Source of the DNA: Pseudomonas entomophila
GTDB lineage: Bacteria; Pseudomonadota; Gammaproteobacteria; Pseudomonadales; Pseudomonadaceae
DNA length: 64,000 nucleotides
Assembly: GCF_029478665.1 (NCBI RefSeq)
Contig: NZ_JARPQB010000007.1
Coordinates: 37,343-101,342 of the forward strand
Direction of reading: 5' to 3'
The position numbers and the translations under genes were made by a program. Positions 33,793 to 42,072 of this stretch are shown piece by piece. The notes under the pieces were generated by a model. It was not told where the DNA came from and did no database searches. It saw only the letters and a program-made list of their open reading frames with translations. Position 1 is the stretch's first letter; each line of letters starts with the position of its first letter.

Positions 33793-33848
33793 CACCCCCA
33801 ACGTAAAATCCCGCAGATTCAAATCTGCGGGATTTTACGTTGGGGGTG
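33793..33848. terminator. Perfect 27-bp palindrome with 2-base loop
   Basis: Arms 33793-33819 and 33822-33848 are perfect complements with a loop of CA only. The core CCCGCAGATT/AATCTGCGGG resembles the tRNA-Cys terminator at 29686. It lies 32 bases after the acyltransferase stop on the minus strand, so it could terminate that gene, but its length and perfection are unusual. Confidence 0.7.
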
Positions 33849-33880
33849 GAGCGGGGGCCGGATAAACCGGCTTGCATGAA

Positions 33881-35809
33881 TTATTCTTGTATCTTGTGCA
33901 GGCTCTGGATTATCGACTCGGACGCCAGAAGTGAACCATCAATAGACAGGTGGACGGCATCAGAGTACAGGATCTCGCCTTTAAGGGCGGCGCTGCAGAC
34001 TCCATCTTTGCATAGATGATCAGCTGGATCTACATAGTAAGTGTTGGGGTGAGCGGCTGAAAATTCTTTTAACTTGTTGTTGAAAGCATGTGAATAGGAC
34101 AGGTCGACCGGATATTCAAGTGCATTCTGACAGCCCTGATAGACGAATTGAGGTCTTAACAGGCAAGAGGCCGCAGAGTTTTCCATCGAGAAGTAAGGCT
34201 GGGTACCAACGATGAGCAAAGGCCTATTGCCAATGTCGGCGCGTAGTCGTTCGAGCATATCAATGATTACGCGGTTGTACTCGGCGTCGTTCGACGTATT
34301 GATGCGTTCGCCCCGGGCGTTGGCAATCATGCCCTTGTAACCCTCCCAGCTCTGCGCGAAGACAAAGGGCAGGTTATTGTTGTCGAGTTTGGCCATGGCG
34401 CTGCGGTAAGCATCCCGGCAGTCCTGCCTCGGCACATTATTGAGAAGACGCGTGTACTCACCCGACAGCAAGCAGCCATGCTGGAATACGCCGAGGACTT
34501 TCTCGCCTGTCGCCTTGAGATGCTTGTCCAGGCCGCTGGCGTACTGCAGCGCAAAACTGTCGCCGGCAACGATGGCGATGAGCTTGCCGCCCGCGTCTCC
34601 TATCGTTGTATCCAGCGCAAAGCCGGTCCCACCGTAATGGGTGGCATGGAAATTCGCCGGGTCGTCGGCGAACACCAGATAGTCCGCAGGCACCCTGTCT
34701 TTCATCCCGTTGTCTATGACGACCATATGCGCGAGGTAGGCGAGCGCGGCCACGCTGGAGGTGACCGTGATCAAGCCGACTGGTTTCACCCAGAGGTCTT
34801 TGCGCATAAAGACCGTTTCTACCAGACGGTACATCAGGTAGCCCAAGAGGATGGACGCGACGAGCAGCCCAGTTTTTTCTGGCCAGCTGACAGGACGGAA
34901 GACGTAGTATTTGTAGAAGACGGCAAGTGGCCAATGGACAAGATAAACGGAGTACGAAATCAGGCCCAGCTTCACCAGTGGCCAGGTCCGCAAGATGCCG
35001 GCTGTCGATGACCTGCCAGCATAGATGCAGGCCGCGGCACCGAGGCAGGGCACCAGCGCACGAACACCTGGGAAAGGAGAACCCGGATCAAGCAATAGCG
35101 CCGATGCCACAATGGCAAGCATGCCGATGAGCGCAAGGCTGGATTCAACTTTTGCACCAAGCCGATGGTGGCCGATGAAGACCAGTAGCGCTCCGATCGA
35201 CAACTCGAACACACGGAAGGGCATCATGAAATAGGCGGCGGAGGAGTCGTGGTCAAGTATGACCTGGGAGGCAGCCAAAGAGAGCAGCGTCAGTATGACC
35301 AGTAAACCGAAAAGAAAACGGTCAGATAGCTTCAGGGCACCCCATACAACAAATGGCCACGCGACATAGAACTGCCACTCGGCGCCGAGAGACCACGTGT
35401 GAAGCAGAGGCTGGGTTTGTGCTGAAGCATCGAAATACCCCTGGTTCAGCCAGAAGTAAAAATTGGACGCGGAAAACAACGAGTACTTTGATGACTCCGC
35501 CAAGGCCTTGAACGCGGCGGGGTCCATGATCAGGTACCCGAACAGCAATGAAAGCAGTACGGTGACAATGAGTGCGGGGTGCAAGCGCAGCAAACGCCTT
35601 ACATAGAAGTCGATGAAGGAAAAGCGCTCGTTCTTGATGGCGTTACGAATGACTTCGGTAATCAGGTAACCCGAAATCACGAAGAAAACGTCGACACCGA
35701 TGAAACCACCGCTTACCCCAAGATCGAAGTGAAACAGCAGTACAAGGAATACTGCCAGGGCGCGCAGCCCGTCTATGTCTGGTCTGTACGCCAGCTTGTT
35801 GCCTTTCAT
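33881..35809 (-). CDS. OafA/YrhL-type acyltransferase with C-terminal SGNH domain
   Basis: A 642-residue inner-membrane enzyme. Residues 1-370 hold the acyltransferase-3 domain with about ten helices and signatures 'YRPDIDGLRALAVFLVLLFHF', 'SGGFIGVDVFFVISGYLIT' and 'RRLLRLHPA'. Residues about 395-640 form a periplasmic SGNH hydrolase-like domain ('AIVAGDSFALQYASG' and 'DAVHLS'). Such enzymes O-acetylate O-antigen or other surface sugars. Near a prophage remnant, serotype conversion is a plausible use, but it may be chromosomal. GC is a little lower than core genes. Confidence 0.85.
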   Translation of the reverse strand: MKGNKLAYRPDIDGLRALAVFLVLLFHFDLGVSGGFIGVDVFFVISGYLITEVIRNAIKNERFSFIDFYVRRLLRLHPALIVTVLLSLLFGYLIMDPAAFKALAESSKYSLFSASNFYFWLNQGYFDASAQTQPLLHTWSLGAEWQFYVAWPFVVWGALKLSDRFLFGLLVILTLLSLAASQVILDHDSSAAYFMMPFRVFELSIGALLVFIGHHRLGAKVESSLALIGMLAIVASALLLDPGSPFPGVRALVPCLGAAACIYAGRSSTAGILRTWPLVKLGLISYSVYLVHWPLAVFYKYYVFRPVSWPEKTGLLVASILLGYLMYRLVETVFMRKDLWVKPVGLITVTSSVAALAYLAHMVVIDNGMKDRVPADYLVFADDPANFHATHYGGTGFALDTTIGDAGGKLIAIVAGDSFALQYASGLDKHLKATGEKVLGVFQHGCLLSGEYTRLLNNVPRQDCRDAYRSAMAKLDNNNLPFVFAQSWEGYKGMIANARGERINTSNDAEYNRVIIDMLERLRADIGNRPLLIVGTQPYFSMENSAASCLLRPQFVYQGCQNALEYPVDLSYSHAFNNKLKEFSAAHPNTYYVDPADHLCKDGVCSAALKGEILYSDAVHLSIDGSLLASESIIQSLHKIQE

Positions 35810-35950
35810 TATCGGTTTCCCTTTCTGGGCCGTCTTTCAAGGCGCGAATGATACCGTTTGCTCGCCATCAGCGGGCTTCTTTTTGACTGCTGGAGAAGGA
35901 AGATGATGGGCACCGATCCATCGTTGCCCCTTGATGGGCGGCGCACTCCA

Positions 35951-36628
35951 CTAATGCGACGACCCCTTCAGGGGAGTGATCAGGTCGCTTCCTTGGTTTC
36001 TGGCGTTTCCCACCGCAGGGCTCACCCGGTACCACTCGAAAACTTCGGCTGGCTCACCAGACACGAGCATCATCTGTTCGGCCTGCGCTGCAGATGTTGT
36101 AGTGGCGAGCCACTCGCGAGCCAAGGCCGGGGCTAGCACTACGGGCCGTCGGTCATGCACATCGACCATTCCACCTTGGGCGTTGGCAGTGATAATCACG
36201 AAGCCATCATGTCCAGTGCCGGTGAATTGGCCGATCGATGCGCATAGGGCAGGGCGCCCATCTCGACGCTTGATGAAATAAGGCTGTTTTCCGGGGCCGC
36301 CCTCATCAACCCATTCGAACCAGCCGTCCACCGGGGTGATTGCACGAGAGGGCCAGATCGCCCGAAAGAATGGGCCATGCGCAACCTTTTCAGCCCTGGC
36401 GTTGATCGGTGGTGCGCGGTCGGTCGCCCAGTGAGGTCGCCACCCCCAAGTGACCCACTCCGCACGAGGGCCGGTGTGTTCGAGCCGCAGCAGGACGACC
36501 GGCGCCGAAGGTGCAATGTTGTAGCGCTGCAGCGGCTGATTACCGACCGTGTTGTACCAGACGCCTTCCATGTTCAACGTGTCGGCAAACTCATGCAGGC
36601 CGCGATACTGTGAAAGTCTTCCGCACAT
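35951..36628 (-). CDS. yedK: SRAP domain protein (YedK/HMCES family)
   Basis: A 225-residue protein starting 'MCGRLSQY', so after Met removal Cys2 becomes the N-terminal nucleophile that crosslinks to abasic sites in ssDNA. The other catalytic parts are visible: Asn in 'PPINARAEKV', Glu in 'DGWFEWVDE' and His in 'VDVHDRRPVVL'. GGAGG precedes the ATG. It protects abasic sites in single-stranded DNA. I found no LexA box upstream. It lies just beyond the tRNA-Cys prophage remnant and the acyltransferase. Confidence 0.9.
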   Translation of the reverse strand: MCGRLSQYRGLHEFADTLNMEGVWYNTVGNQPLQRYNIAPSAPVVLLRLEHTGPRAEWVTWGWRPHWATDRAPPINARAEKVAHGPFFRAIWPSRAITPVDGWFEWVDEGGPGKQPYFIKRRDGRPALCASIGQFTGTGHDGFVIITANAQGGMVDVHDRRPVVLAPALAREWLATTTSAAQAEQMMLVSGEPAEVFEWYRVSPAVGNARNQGSDLITPLKGSSH

Positions 36629-36696
36629 GGGGCTTACCTCCGCACCTTGAGCATAGTTGCCGGTACGGTGGCCAGATGCAGACCTTCAAGCACTAC

Positions 36697-36728
36697 CCAA
36701 AAAAGAAAACCCGCCGAAGAGGCGGGTT
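36697..36728 (-). terminator. Minus-strand terminator
   Basis: Stem AACCCGCC/GGCGGGTT with GAAGA loop, preceded on the plus strand by an A-rich run (U-run on the minus transcript). Confidence 0.65.
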
Positions 36729-36899
36729 GAACAGAACGTATCGAAGCCAGGTCAGTCTGCCTTCACCAATGTCAGTGTTTCGTGAAAACCTGTGGGTAAG
36801 CGCTCCGGTAATCGTTACTGAATTTTTCTTCGATTCTGAGCCCTGCCGTTGCGCGCTGGCAGATGGATGCATGGCGTCGCAATGACGGGAGCTCGCAAT

Positions 36900-36925
36900 A
36901 AAAAAGCCCGCCATGGAGGGCGGGC
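36900..36925 (-). terminator. Minus-strand terminator
   Basis: Stem GCCCGCC/GGCGGGC with ATGGAG loop and an A-run at 36900-36905. Could end the DoxX transcript. Confidence 0.65.
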
Positions 36926-37052
36926 AAGAACGTTTCTGAAGGGAGAGCCACTAACCTGCGCCATGCCGGTTAAGGCAGGGTTAACCGTGTCGATGATTGA
37001 CCAGGCGAGGCGCTCGGCTTATACAGGCGGGCTGTTGTTACCGGAGGCTGTG

Positions 37053-37241
37053 ATGCACGACGAAGACGATTTGCCCGAACCCGAGCACGACCACCTGCTC
37101 GACCCTGAATTCCACGATGACTTCGACCCCGAGGCCGACGCCCATGGTGCGCTGGACGAAGTGGAGGAGGACGAAGAGCTGCTGGATGACTTCGACGACG
37201 AGGAAGGCCATCCAGCCTGGCATGACGACTACGACGATTGA
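37053..37241 (+). CDS. Very acidic 62-residue protein
   Basis: From ATG 37053, preceded by GGAGG, the product has 31 Asp/Glu among 62 residues, seven His and no Lys or Arg. It reads 'HDEDDLPEPEHDHLLDPEF', then 'VEEDEELLDDFDDEEG' and ends 'WHDDYDD'. An upstream in-frame ATG at 36963 has no ribosome site. The composition is like DNA-mimic or metal-binding small proteins, but nothing more specific is visible. Convergent with DoxX. Confidence 0.6.
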   Translation: MHDEDDLPEPEHDHLLDPEFHDDFDPEADAHGALDEVEEDEELLDDFDDEEGHPAWHDDYDD

Positions 37242-37268
37242 CGCCGTAGTCGCCGCGCAACGACCTGC

Positions 37269-37682
37269 TCAGCGCCGATCGAGTGAGAATCGGCCAGGGC
37301 CGCTGACCGCAAGCACGAGCAGCCCACCGATGATGCTCAGGTTCTTCAGGAATTGGGTCATGTTGGCGCTGCGCTCAGGGTCGACCATGTTCCAGAACGG
37401 GTGGCCGAGCAGTGCGGTGCCGAGTACGAACAAGGCGAGCAACAGGGCCAGCGGCCGGGTATAGAACCCGAGGATCAGCAGGATGGCGACCAGGAACTCC
37501 ATGATCACCGCGATCGCCGCAGCCAACATGGGGGCGGGCGCGCCCAGTGACGTCATGTAGGCGACCGTGCCTTCGAAGCCGGTGAGTTTGCTCCACCCGG
37601 AAAGCACGAACAGGAGCATCAATAGAATGCGGGCGATCAGCAGGATGAAGTCACGTTGACCGTCGAGCAGGGTATAGCGCAT
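37269..37682 (-). CDS. DoxX family membrane protein
   Basis: A 137-residue protein with four membrane helices. 'FILLIARILLMLLFVLSGWSKLTGF' and 'GFYTRPLALLLALFVLGTALLGHPFW' are typical of the DoxX/SURF4 family. ATG at 37682 is chosen because the family start is there; the frame extends upstream through the tRNA-Leu gene. The family is linked to redox or quinone-related membrane functions, but the exact role is unknown. Confidence 0.8.
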   Translation of the reverse strand: MRYTLLDGQRDFILLIARILLMLLFVLSGWSKLTGFEGTVAYMTSLGAPAPMLAAAIAVIMEFLVAILLILGFYTRPLALLLALFVLGTALLGHPFWNMVDPERSANMTQFLKNLSIIGGLLVLAVSGPGRFSLDRR

Positions 37683-37747
37683 GGCGGCGCTCCAGTGGAC
37701 AGGGACATGTTCCACTTTAGCAGCCGGGCCTGTTTTTGACGGGCATG

Positions 37748-37772
37748 AAAAAAGGCGCCGCAAGGGCGCCTT
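37748..37772 (-). terminator. Terminator of tRNA-Leu
   Basis: Stem AAGGCGCC/GGCGCCTT with GCAAG loop; A-run at 37748-37753 gives a U-run on the minus transcript. Confidence 0.75.
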
Positions 37773-37785
37773 CATCGAAAGAGGA

Positions 37786-37870
37786 TGGTGCGAGTGGCGG
37801 GACTCGAACCCGCAAGGCTCACGCCGACAGATTTTAAGTCTGCTGTGTATACCAATTCCACCACACTCGC
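37786..37870 (-). tRNA. tRNA-Leu (UAA)
   Basis: 85 bases with acceptor GCGAGTG/CACTCGC, long variable arm (class II), anticodon loop ACTTAAAATC with anticodon TAA, T loop GGTTCGAGTCC, discriminator A and encoded CCA. Confidence 0.95.
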
Positions 37871-37920
37871 ACGTTGACCGCCGCGCTTCATAGGCAGAAG
37901 GGCCTGACAATCAAGGGCGC

Positions 37921-37949
37921 TTTATAACCCATTGTTATAGAAGCGTCAA
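37921..37949 (-). promoter_or_regulatory. Sigma-70 promoter for tRNA-Leu
   Basis: On the minus strand TTGACG and TATAAA are separated by 17 bases, close to consensus, about 50 bases before the mature tRNA start. Confidence 0.65.
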
Positions 37950-37961
37950 CCGGCGCAAGAT

Positions 37962-38144
37962 TCAGGCTTCGATGGTGTTGGTGATGCGGCGCATCTCGCA
38001 GGCTGTGTCACGCAGGCCTTCGACGTGCCCGTCCATGGCCTGTGCATCGGCCGTGTGAACCGAGTTGCGCAGGTACAGGGCGCGCCCACCCAATGTGGAA
38101 CCGATGCGGGCCCAACTATAGATCAATTGACAGAATGCTACCAT
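37962..38144 (-). CDS. Hypothetical 60-residue protein
   Basis: A small protein with ribosome site AAGGTGG before ATG ('MVAFCQLIYSWARIGSTLGGRALYLRNSV'), divergent from the membrane protein at 38187. It is cationic to neutral with a hydrophobic start. The family is unknown. Confidence 0.5.
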   Translation of the reverse strand: MVAFCQLIYSWARIGSTLGGRALYLRNSVHTADAQAMDGHVEGLRDTACEMRRITNTIEA

Positions 38145-38186
38145 TACGCCACCTTCGGTTCATTGGATCCAATAGAGCGCGCTGTC

Positions 38187-38477
38187 ATGCCTTCGTCTCC
38201 TTCCGACCCCGGTACTGTGCCTGGGCGCATTGTGCGTCCGCGACTGTTCTGGCGCCTGCTGTTCATTCAGGTCTGCCTGCTGGCGGCTTTTCTATATGCG
38301 GGCCTCATGTGTCTGGGCGGTTACCTGGTGATGTTGGCGATCGATGAACAGCACCCCGATCCACAGCGGTTCCTTGCCCTGTGCGGCGGCGCGCTGATTC
38401 TCCTGGTGGGCTTGTGGCTGCTGAAGGTGGCGATGCCACGGCGCCTGGTACCTTCGATGTTCGAGCGCGAGCGTTGA
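38187..38477 (+). CDS. Small two-helix membrane protein
   Basis: A 96-residue protein with two hydrophobic segments (about 22-52 and 63-82: 'RLLFIQVCLLAAFLYAGLMCL' and 'LCGGALILLVGLWLLKVAM'). ATG 38187 starts a Ser/Pro-rich N-terminus; the frame is open upstream without a start signal. Function unknown. Confidence 0.6.
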   Translation: MPSSPSDPGTVPGRIVRPRLFWRLLFIQVCLLAAFLYAGLMCLGGYLVMLAIDEQHPDPQRFLALCGGALILLVGLWLLKVAMPRRLVPSMFERER

Positions 38478-38557
38478 CGATCGTCGCATGAGACCCTGTG
38501 CCGGCGGGACTTTTGACTACGCTCAATATGTCCTTTCGCGGTGCTTGTGGAGCTCGC

Positions 38558-39718
38558 ATGGTGTCAGCGCAGCAGCCCGGCCAATCCAGCATGCCTGAAG
38601 CGCGCTATGAACAACTGGTTCAGGCGGTGGTCGACTATGCCATCTACATGCTCGACCCTTCGGGCCATGTGGTGTCGTGGAATGCAGGGGCCCAGCGGAT
38701 CAAGGGCTACCGCGCGGATGAGGTGATCGGCAAGCATTTCTCCCTGTTCTTTACGCCTCAGGATTGCGCTGATGGCCGCCCTGAGCGCTTGCTGCACCAG
38801 GCGTTGGAGCAGGGGGTGGCGCAGGACGAAGGCTGGCGAGTACGCAAGGACGGCACGCAGTTCTGGGCACTGGCCGCGCTGGACGTCATCCGCGACGACC
38901 AGGGGAATGTCATCGGCCTGGCCAAGGTGACTCGGGATATCACTGACCGCCGCGAATCGGCCCTGCAACTGGACGCCATGCGCGCGCAACTGTTCCAGGC
39001 GCAGAAACTCGAGGCGCTTGGGCAATTGACCGGGGGGTTGGCCCACGACTTCAACAATTTGCTGACCATCATCCTCAGTTCCGCGCGCCTGGCGCTGAAC
39101 AGTCGGGACACGACCCGTACCCAACGCCTGCTCGAACATATCCTCGATGCTGGGCAGCGCGGGACGCAGTTGACCCAGCAGTTGCTCAGCTTCGCCCGCC
39201 ATCGCCAACTTAGCGTGACATGCATTGCGCCTGCCGACATGGTGGAGGCGACGCGTGGTCTCTTGGCGCATGCCTTGCCGCGGGACATCGAGTTGCATGA
39301 GCAGGTCGAGGCTGGGCTGCCAAAGATCGAGGTGGATGCGGGGCAGTTGCAGATGGTGCTTCTCAACCTGATGTTCAATGCCCGAGACGCGATCCAGGGT
39401 GCCGGAAATATTCGCCTGGTGGTCGAATGTGTCCAGCTGGCCGGCGAGGTGGACGACCTGCTGGGACGCTTCGTGCGCTTCGCCATACATGACGATGGGC
39501 AGGGTATCGACTCGAACGTGCTGCCGCGGATATTCGAGCCTTTCTTCACTACCAAGGCCTTTGGCAAGGGCACGGGCCTCGGGCTCAGCCAGGTCTATGG
39601 TTTCGCCAAGCAAAGCAATGGTGCGATCAGCGTCGCCAGCCGACCAGGCGAGGGGACCTGCATGAGCCTCTACTTGCCGGCCAGCCCGGCAGCCGACGAT
39701 CTTGAGCCCGACAGGTAG
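38558..39718 (+). CDS. PAS-domain histidine kinase
   Basis: A 386-residue soluble kinase from ATG 38558 (GGAG about six bases upstream). PAS domain at about 15-135 ('YAIYMLDPSGHVVSWNAGAQRIKGYRADEVIG...'). Phospho-acceptor His163 in 'GLAHDFNNLLTIILS', then an HATPase_c domain with 'NLMFNARDAI' and 'GTGLGLSQVYGF'. The HDFNN type belongs to a stress/redox-sensing kinase group. No membrane helix, no receiver. It is followed six bases later by a KaiC-like gene and then a single receiver gene, so the three likely make one pathway. Signal unknown. Confidence 0.85.
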   Translation: MVSAQQPGQSSMPEARYEQLVQAVVDYAIYMLDPSGHVVSWNAGAQRIKGYRADEVIGKHFSLFFTPQDCADGRPERLLHQALEQGVAQDEGWRVRKDGTQFWALAALDVIRDDQGNVIGLAKVTRDITDRRESALQLDAMRAQLFQAQKLEALGQLTGGLAHDFNNLLTIILSSARLALNSRDTTRTQRLLEHILDAGQRGTQLTQQLLSFARHRQLSVTCIAPADMVEATRGLLAHALPRDIELHEQVEAGLPKIEVDAGQLQMVLLNLMFNARDAIQGAGNIRLVVECVQLAGEVDDLLGRFVRFAIHDDGQGIDSNVLPRIFEPFFTTKAFGKGTGLGLSQVYGFAKQSNGAISVASRPGEGTCMSLYLPASPAADDLEPDR

Positions 39719-39724
39719 ACTGCA

Positions 39725-41170
39725 ATGGTAGAACAACTCAAGCGCCTGCCCACCGGCATCCCAGGGCTCGACGCCTTGCTCATGGGCGGGTTGGTGGCCG
39801 GCGCCTCGTACATCGTCCAGGGGCATCCGGGCTCGGGCAAGACCATCCTGGCCAACCAGCTTGCCTGCAATCATGTCCGCGACGGTGGGCGGGTACTGGT
39901 GGCCACCTTGCTCTGTGAGTCCCATGAGCGCTTGTTCCAGTACCTGTCGACGCTGGCCTTCTTCGATCCGTCCCAGGTGGGCGACGCCATTCAGTTCGTC
40001 AGTGCCTTCGATACGTTGGAACAGGACGGCCTGGACGCAGTGGTTCGCTTGTTGCGTCAGGAAATCGCCCGGCAGCAGGCCAGTCTCCTGATCGTCGATG
40101 GCCTGCTCAATGCCCGTTCGCGGGCGGAGACCAGCCTGGACACCAAGAAATTCGTTTCCGAATTGCAGGGGCATGCTGCATTCGCCGGCTGCACCGTGTT
40201 GCTGCTGACCAGTGCGCGCCTGGAGGAGGGCAGCCCCGAACACACCATGGTCGACGGCGTGATCGAGCTCGGTGAGCACTTGGTTGGCAGCACTGCCGTG
40301 CGCCATGCCCAACTGCGCAAGACCCGTGGCAGCGGGGCAATGTCCGGACGTCATGAGTGCCTGATCGACGAGCATGGCCTGCAGATCTACCCGAGGCTGG
40401 AAGCGCTCTACAGCCATCCCGGCGGGGACGGTGGGCATACCATGATCCAGGTGACCACAGGCGTCCCTGATCTGGACACGATGCTTGGCGGTGGTCTTGC
40501 CGAAGGCTCCGTGAGCCTGCTGATGGGGCCATCCGGTGTCGGCAAGACAGCCTTGGGGGTCGCCTTTCTCGCTGCATCCAGCAAGGAATCGCCAGGGCTG
40601 CATTTCGGGTTTTACGAAACGCCGACGCGTCTGCGCCTGAAGGCTGCGGCGTTGGGCTATGAGTTGACCGGGCTGGAGCGCGAGGAGGCGGTGCGGTTGA
40701 ACTGGCAACCGACAACCGAGGGGCTGCTCGACCAGGTCGGTGAGCGTTTGCTGCGGCAAGCCCGAGAGATGGGCGCGCGGCGCGTGCTGATCGACAGCCT
40801 TGGTGCCTTCGGACGCCTGGCGCTGGACCCGACCCGGCTGAATGCTTTTTTCCGCGCCTTGACCGGTGAGCTGCGATCACGTGATATCACCGTAATGCTC
40901 ACCTGGGAGATGCGCGACATCTTCGGTTCGGAGATCACCGCCCCGGCCCCGGACCTGTCGAGTATCGTCGACAACCTGATACTGCTGCGCTTCGCCGAGC
41001 TGGAGGCCCGCGTGCACCGCGTATTGTCGATCGTCAAGGTGCGCGACAGCGAGCATGACCCGGCCCTGCAGGCGCTGCACCTCGGGCCCCATGGTATCAG
41101 CCTGGGGCGGGTGTTCGACGGTGCCAGCGGTGTGCTCAGTGGTACGGCGGTGCCGCAGGGAGATCGCTGA
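39725..41170 (+). CDS. Double-domain KaiC-like ATPase
   Basis: A 481-residue protein with two RecA-type domains. Domain I: Walker A GHPGSGKT at 33-40 and a KaiC-like 'LIVDGLLN' Walker B. Domain II: GPSGVGKT at 268-275 with 'VLIDSLGAF' Walker B. The segment 'DLSSIVDNLILL' aligns with the autophosphorylation strip of cyanobacterial KaiC (S-T pair replaced by S-S). No KaiA or KaiB is nearby. It lies between a PAS kinase and a response regulator, so a signalling rather than clock role is likely; that is inference. Confidence 0.85.
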   Translation: MVEQLKRLPTGIPGLDALLMGGLVAGASYIVQGHPGSGKTILANQLACNHVRDGGRVLVATLLCESHERLFQYLSTLAFFDPSQVGDAIQFVSAFDTLEQDGLDAVVRLLRQEIARQQASLLIVDGLLNARSRAETSLDTKKFVSELQGHAAFAGCTVLLLTSARLEEGSPEHTMVDGVIELGEHLVGSTAVRHAQLRKTRGSGAMSGRHECLIDEHGLQIYPRLEALYSHPGGDGGHTMIQVTTGVPDLDTMLGGGLAEGSVSLLMGPSGVGKTALGVAFLAASSKESPGLHFGFYETPTRLRLKAAALGYELTGLEREEAVRLNWQPTTEGLLDQVGERLLRQAREMGARRVLIDSLGAFGRLALDPTRLNAFFRALTGELRSRDITVMLTWEMRDIFGSEITAPAPDLSSIVDNLILLRFAELEARVHRVLSIVKVRDSEHDPALQALHLGPHGISLGRVFDGASGVLSGTAVPQGDR

Positions 41171-41182
41171 TGGGATAGCGCG

Positions 41183-41542
41183 ATGAATACCATTCTGATC
41201 GTCGATGACGAGTACCTGATAGCCGATATCCTGGGCTTTGCCCTGGAAGACGAAGGCTTTCTGGTGGAAAAGGCCAGTAACGGGCACAAGGCCCTGGATG
41301 CACTGAAGGAGAAACGGGTAGACCTGGTCATCACCGACTACATGATGCCAGTGCGCAATGGCCTGGAACTGGCGCGGGCGATTCGCGAGGACCCGCAATT
41401 ACCGGACCTGCCGGTGATTCTCATGAGCGGCGCCCAGGCCAGCCAGGGGCGCGATTGCCCGGAGCTGTTCGCGGCGGTGTTCGACAAGCCATTCGACATG
41501 GACAGGATGATCGCCAAGGTGCGCGAACTGCTGGGCACCTGA
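41183..41542 (+). CDS. Single-domain response regulator
   Basis: A 119-residue CheY-like receiver: Asp8/Asp9 ('LIVDDE'), phosphorylated Asp52 ('VITDYMMP'), Thr/Ser in 'ILMSGAQ' and Lys102 ('FDKPFD'). No output domain is fused, so it probably acts through protein contacts, perhaps with the KaiC-like ATPase encoded upstream. Confidence 0.9.
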   Translation: MNTILIVDDEYLIADILGFALEDEGFLVEKASNGHKALDALKEKRVDLVITDYMMPVRNGLELARAIREDPQLPDLPVILMSGAQASQGRDCPELFAAVFDKPFDMDRMIAKVRELLGT

Positions 41543-41611
41543 GGCTCGAGGAGGGCTCCCCCGCGTGGGCGGGCAGTCGATCAGACGCGTCCGTGCGGCT
41601 TGATACGTGTG

Positions 41612-41809
41612 TCAGTGTTGCTCTTCGTCTTTGTGCGGCGCTGGACTGCCCGCCTGAATACGCTTGAAAATCTCTTCACGGTGCACCTGAACATCCTTGG
41701 GTGCATCGATGCCGATCCTCACTTGCATCCCCTTGACGCCCAGAATGGTGACTTTGATGTCATCGTTGATGACGATACTTTCGCCAACCTTGCGGGTGAG
41801 TATCAGCAT
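41612..41809 (-). CDS. csrA: CsrA/RsmA family post-transcriptional regulator
   Basis: A 65-residue protein with the full CsrA fold: '[47 protein letters not shown]' with Leu4, Arg44 and the last helix. It binds GGA motifs in the leaders of mRNAs. ATG 41809 is chosen because it gives the invariant start. Pseudomonads carry several paralogues, so this may be RsmA, RsmE or RsmI; the tail '[14 protein letters not shown]' could be used to separate them. Convergent with the response regulator gene. Confidence 0.9.
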   Translation of the reverse strand: MLILTRKVGESIVINDDIKVTILGVKGMQVRIGIDAPKDVQVHREEIFKRIQAGSPAPHKDEEQH

Positions 41810-42072
41810 GTAGTTCTCCTTGGTGGTGTAGAAAACCGCGGGGCCTGTGCCCAACGGGTGGGAGCTTGTCCCTCTTCCTTCTCATTAAAGACGCTTTCGG
41901 CGGATAGTAATTCCCTGGCGGACAAATTCTGTTGCCAGTCTTCAGGTGCAGGTGCCGATGAATAGGGCAAAACCATCATCGGCGAAGGTGCTCGGTGGCA
42001 AGGATAGGGTGCTTGGCGTCATATGGGAAATTTCTGTGCTCGATGGGTTAAATAGCCAGCGTCAATCATCGT
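41810..42072. other. Upstream region of csrA
   Basis: About 260 AT-richer bases holding the csrA leader and promoter region. Nothing definite beyond that is visible. Confidence 0.4.

Larger units (their letters stand above)
36629..37052. other. Gene-free region with two minus-strand terminators
   Basis: About 420 bases with no convincing protein gene. Two hairpins, at 36697-36728 and 36900-36925, both have A-runs on the left and so work for minus-strand transcripts. The bases between could encode an RNA, but I have no further support. Confidence 0.45.

Noticed and set aside
38564..40759. 731-codon open frame on the minus strand
   Set aside because: It is fully antisense to the histidine kinase and KaiC genes and shows the Gln/His/Gly-rich, motif-free product typical of shadow frames in GC-rich DNA.
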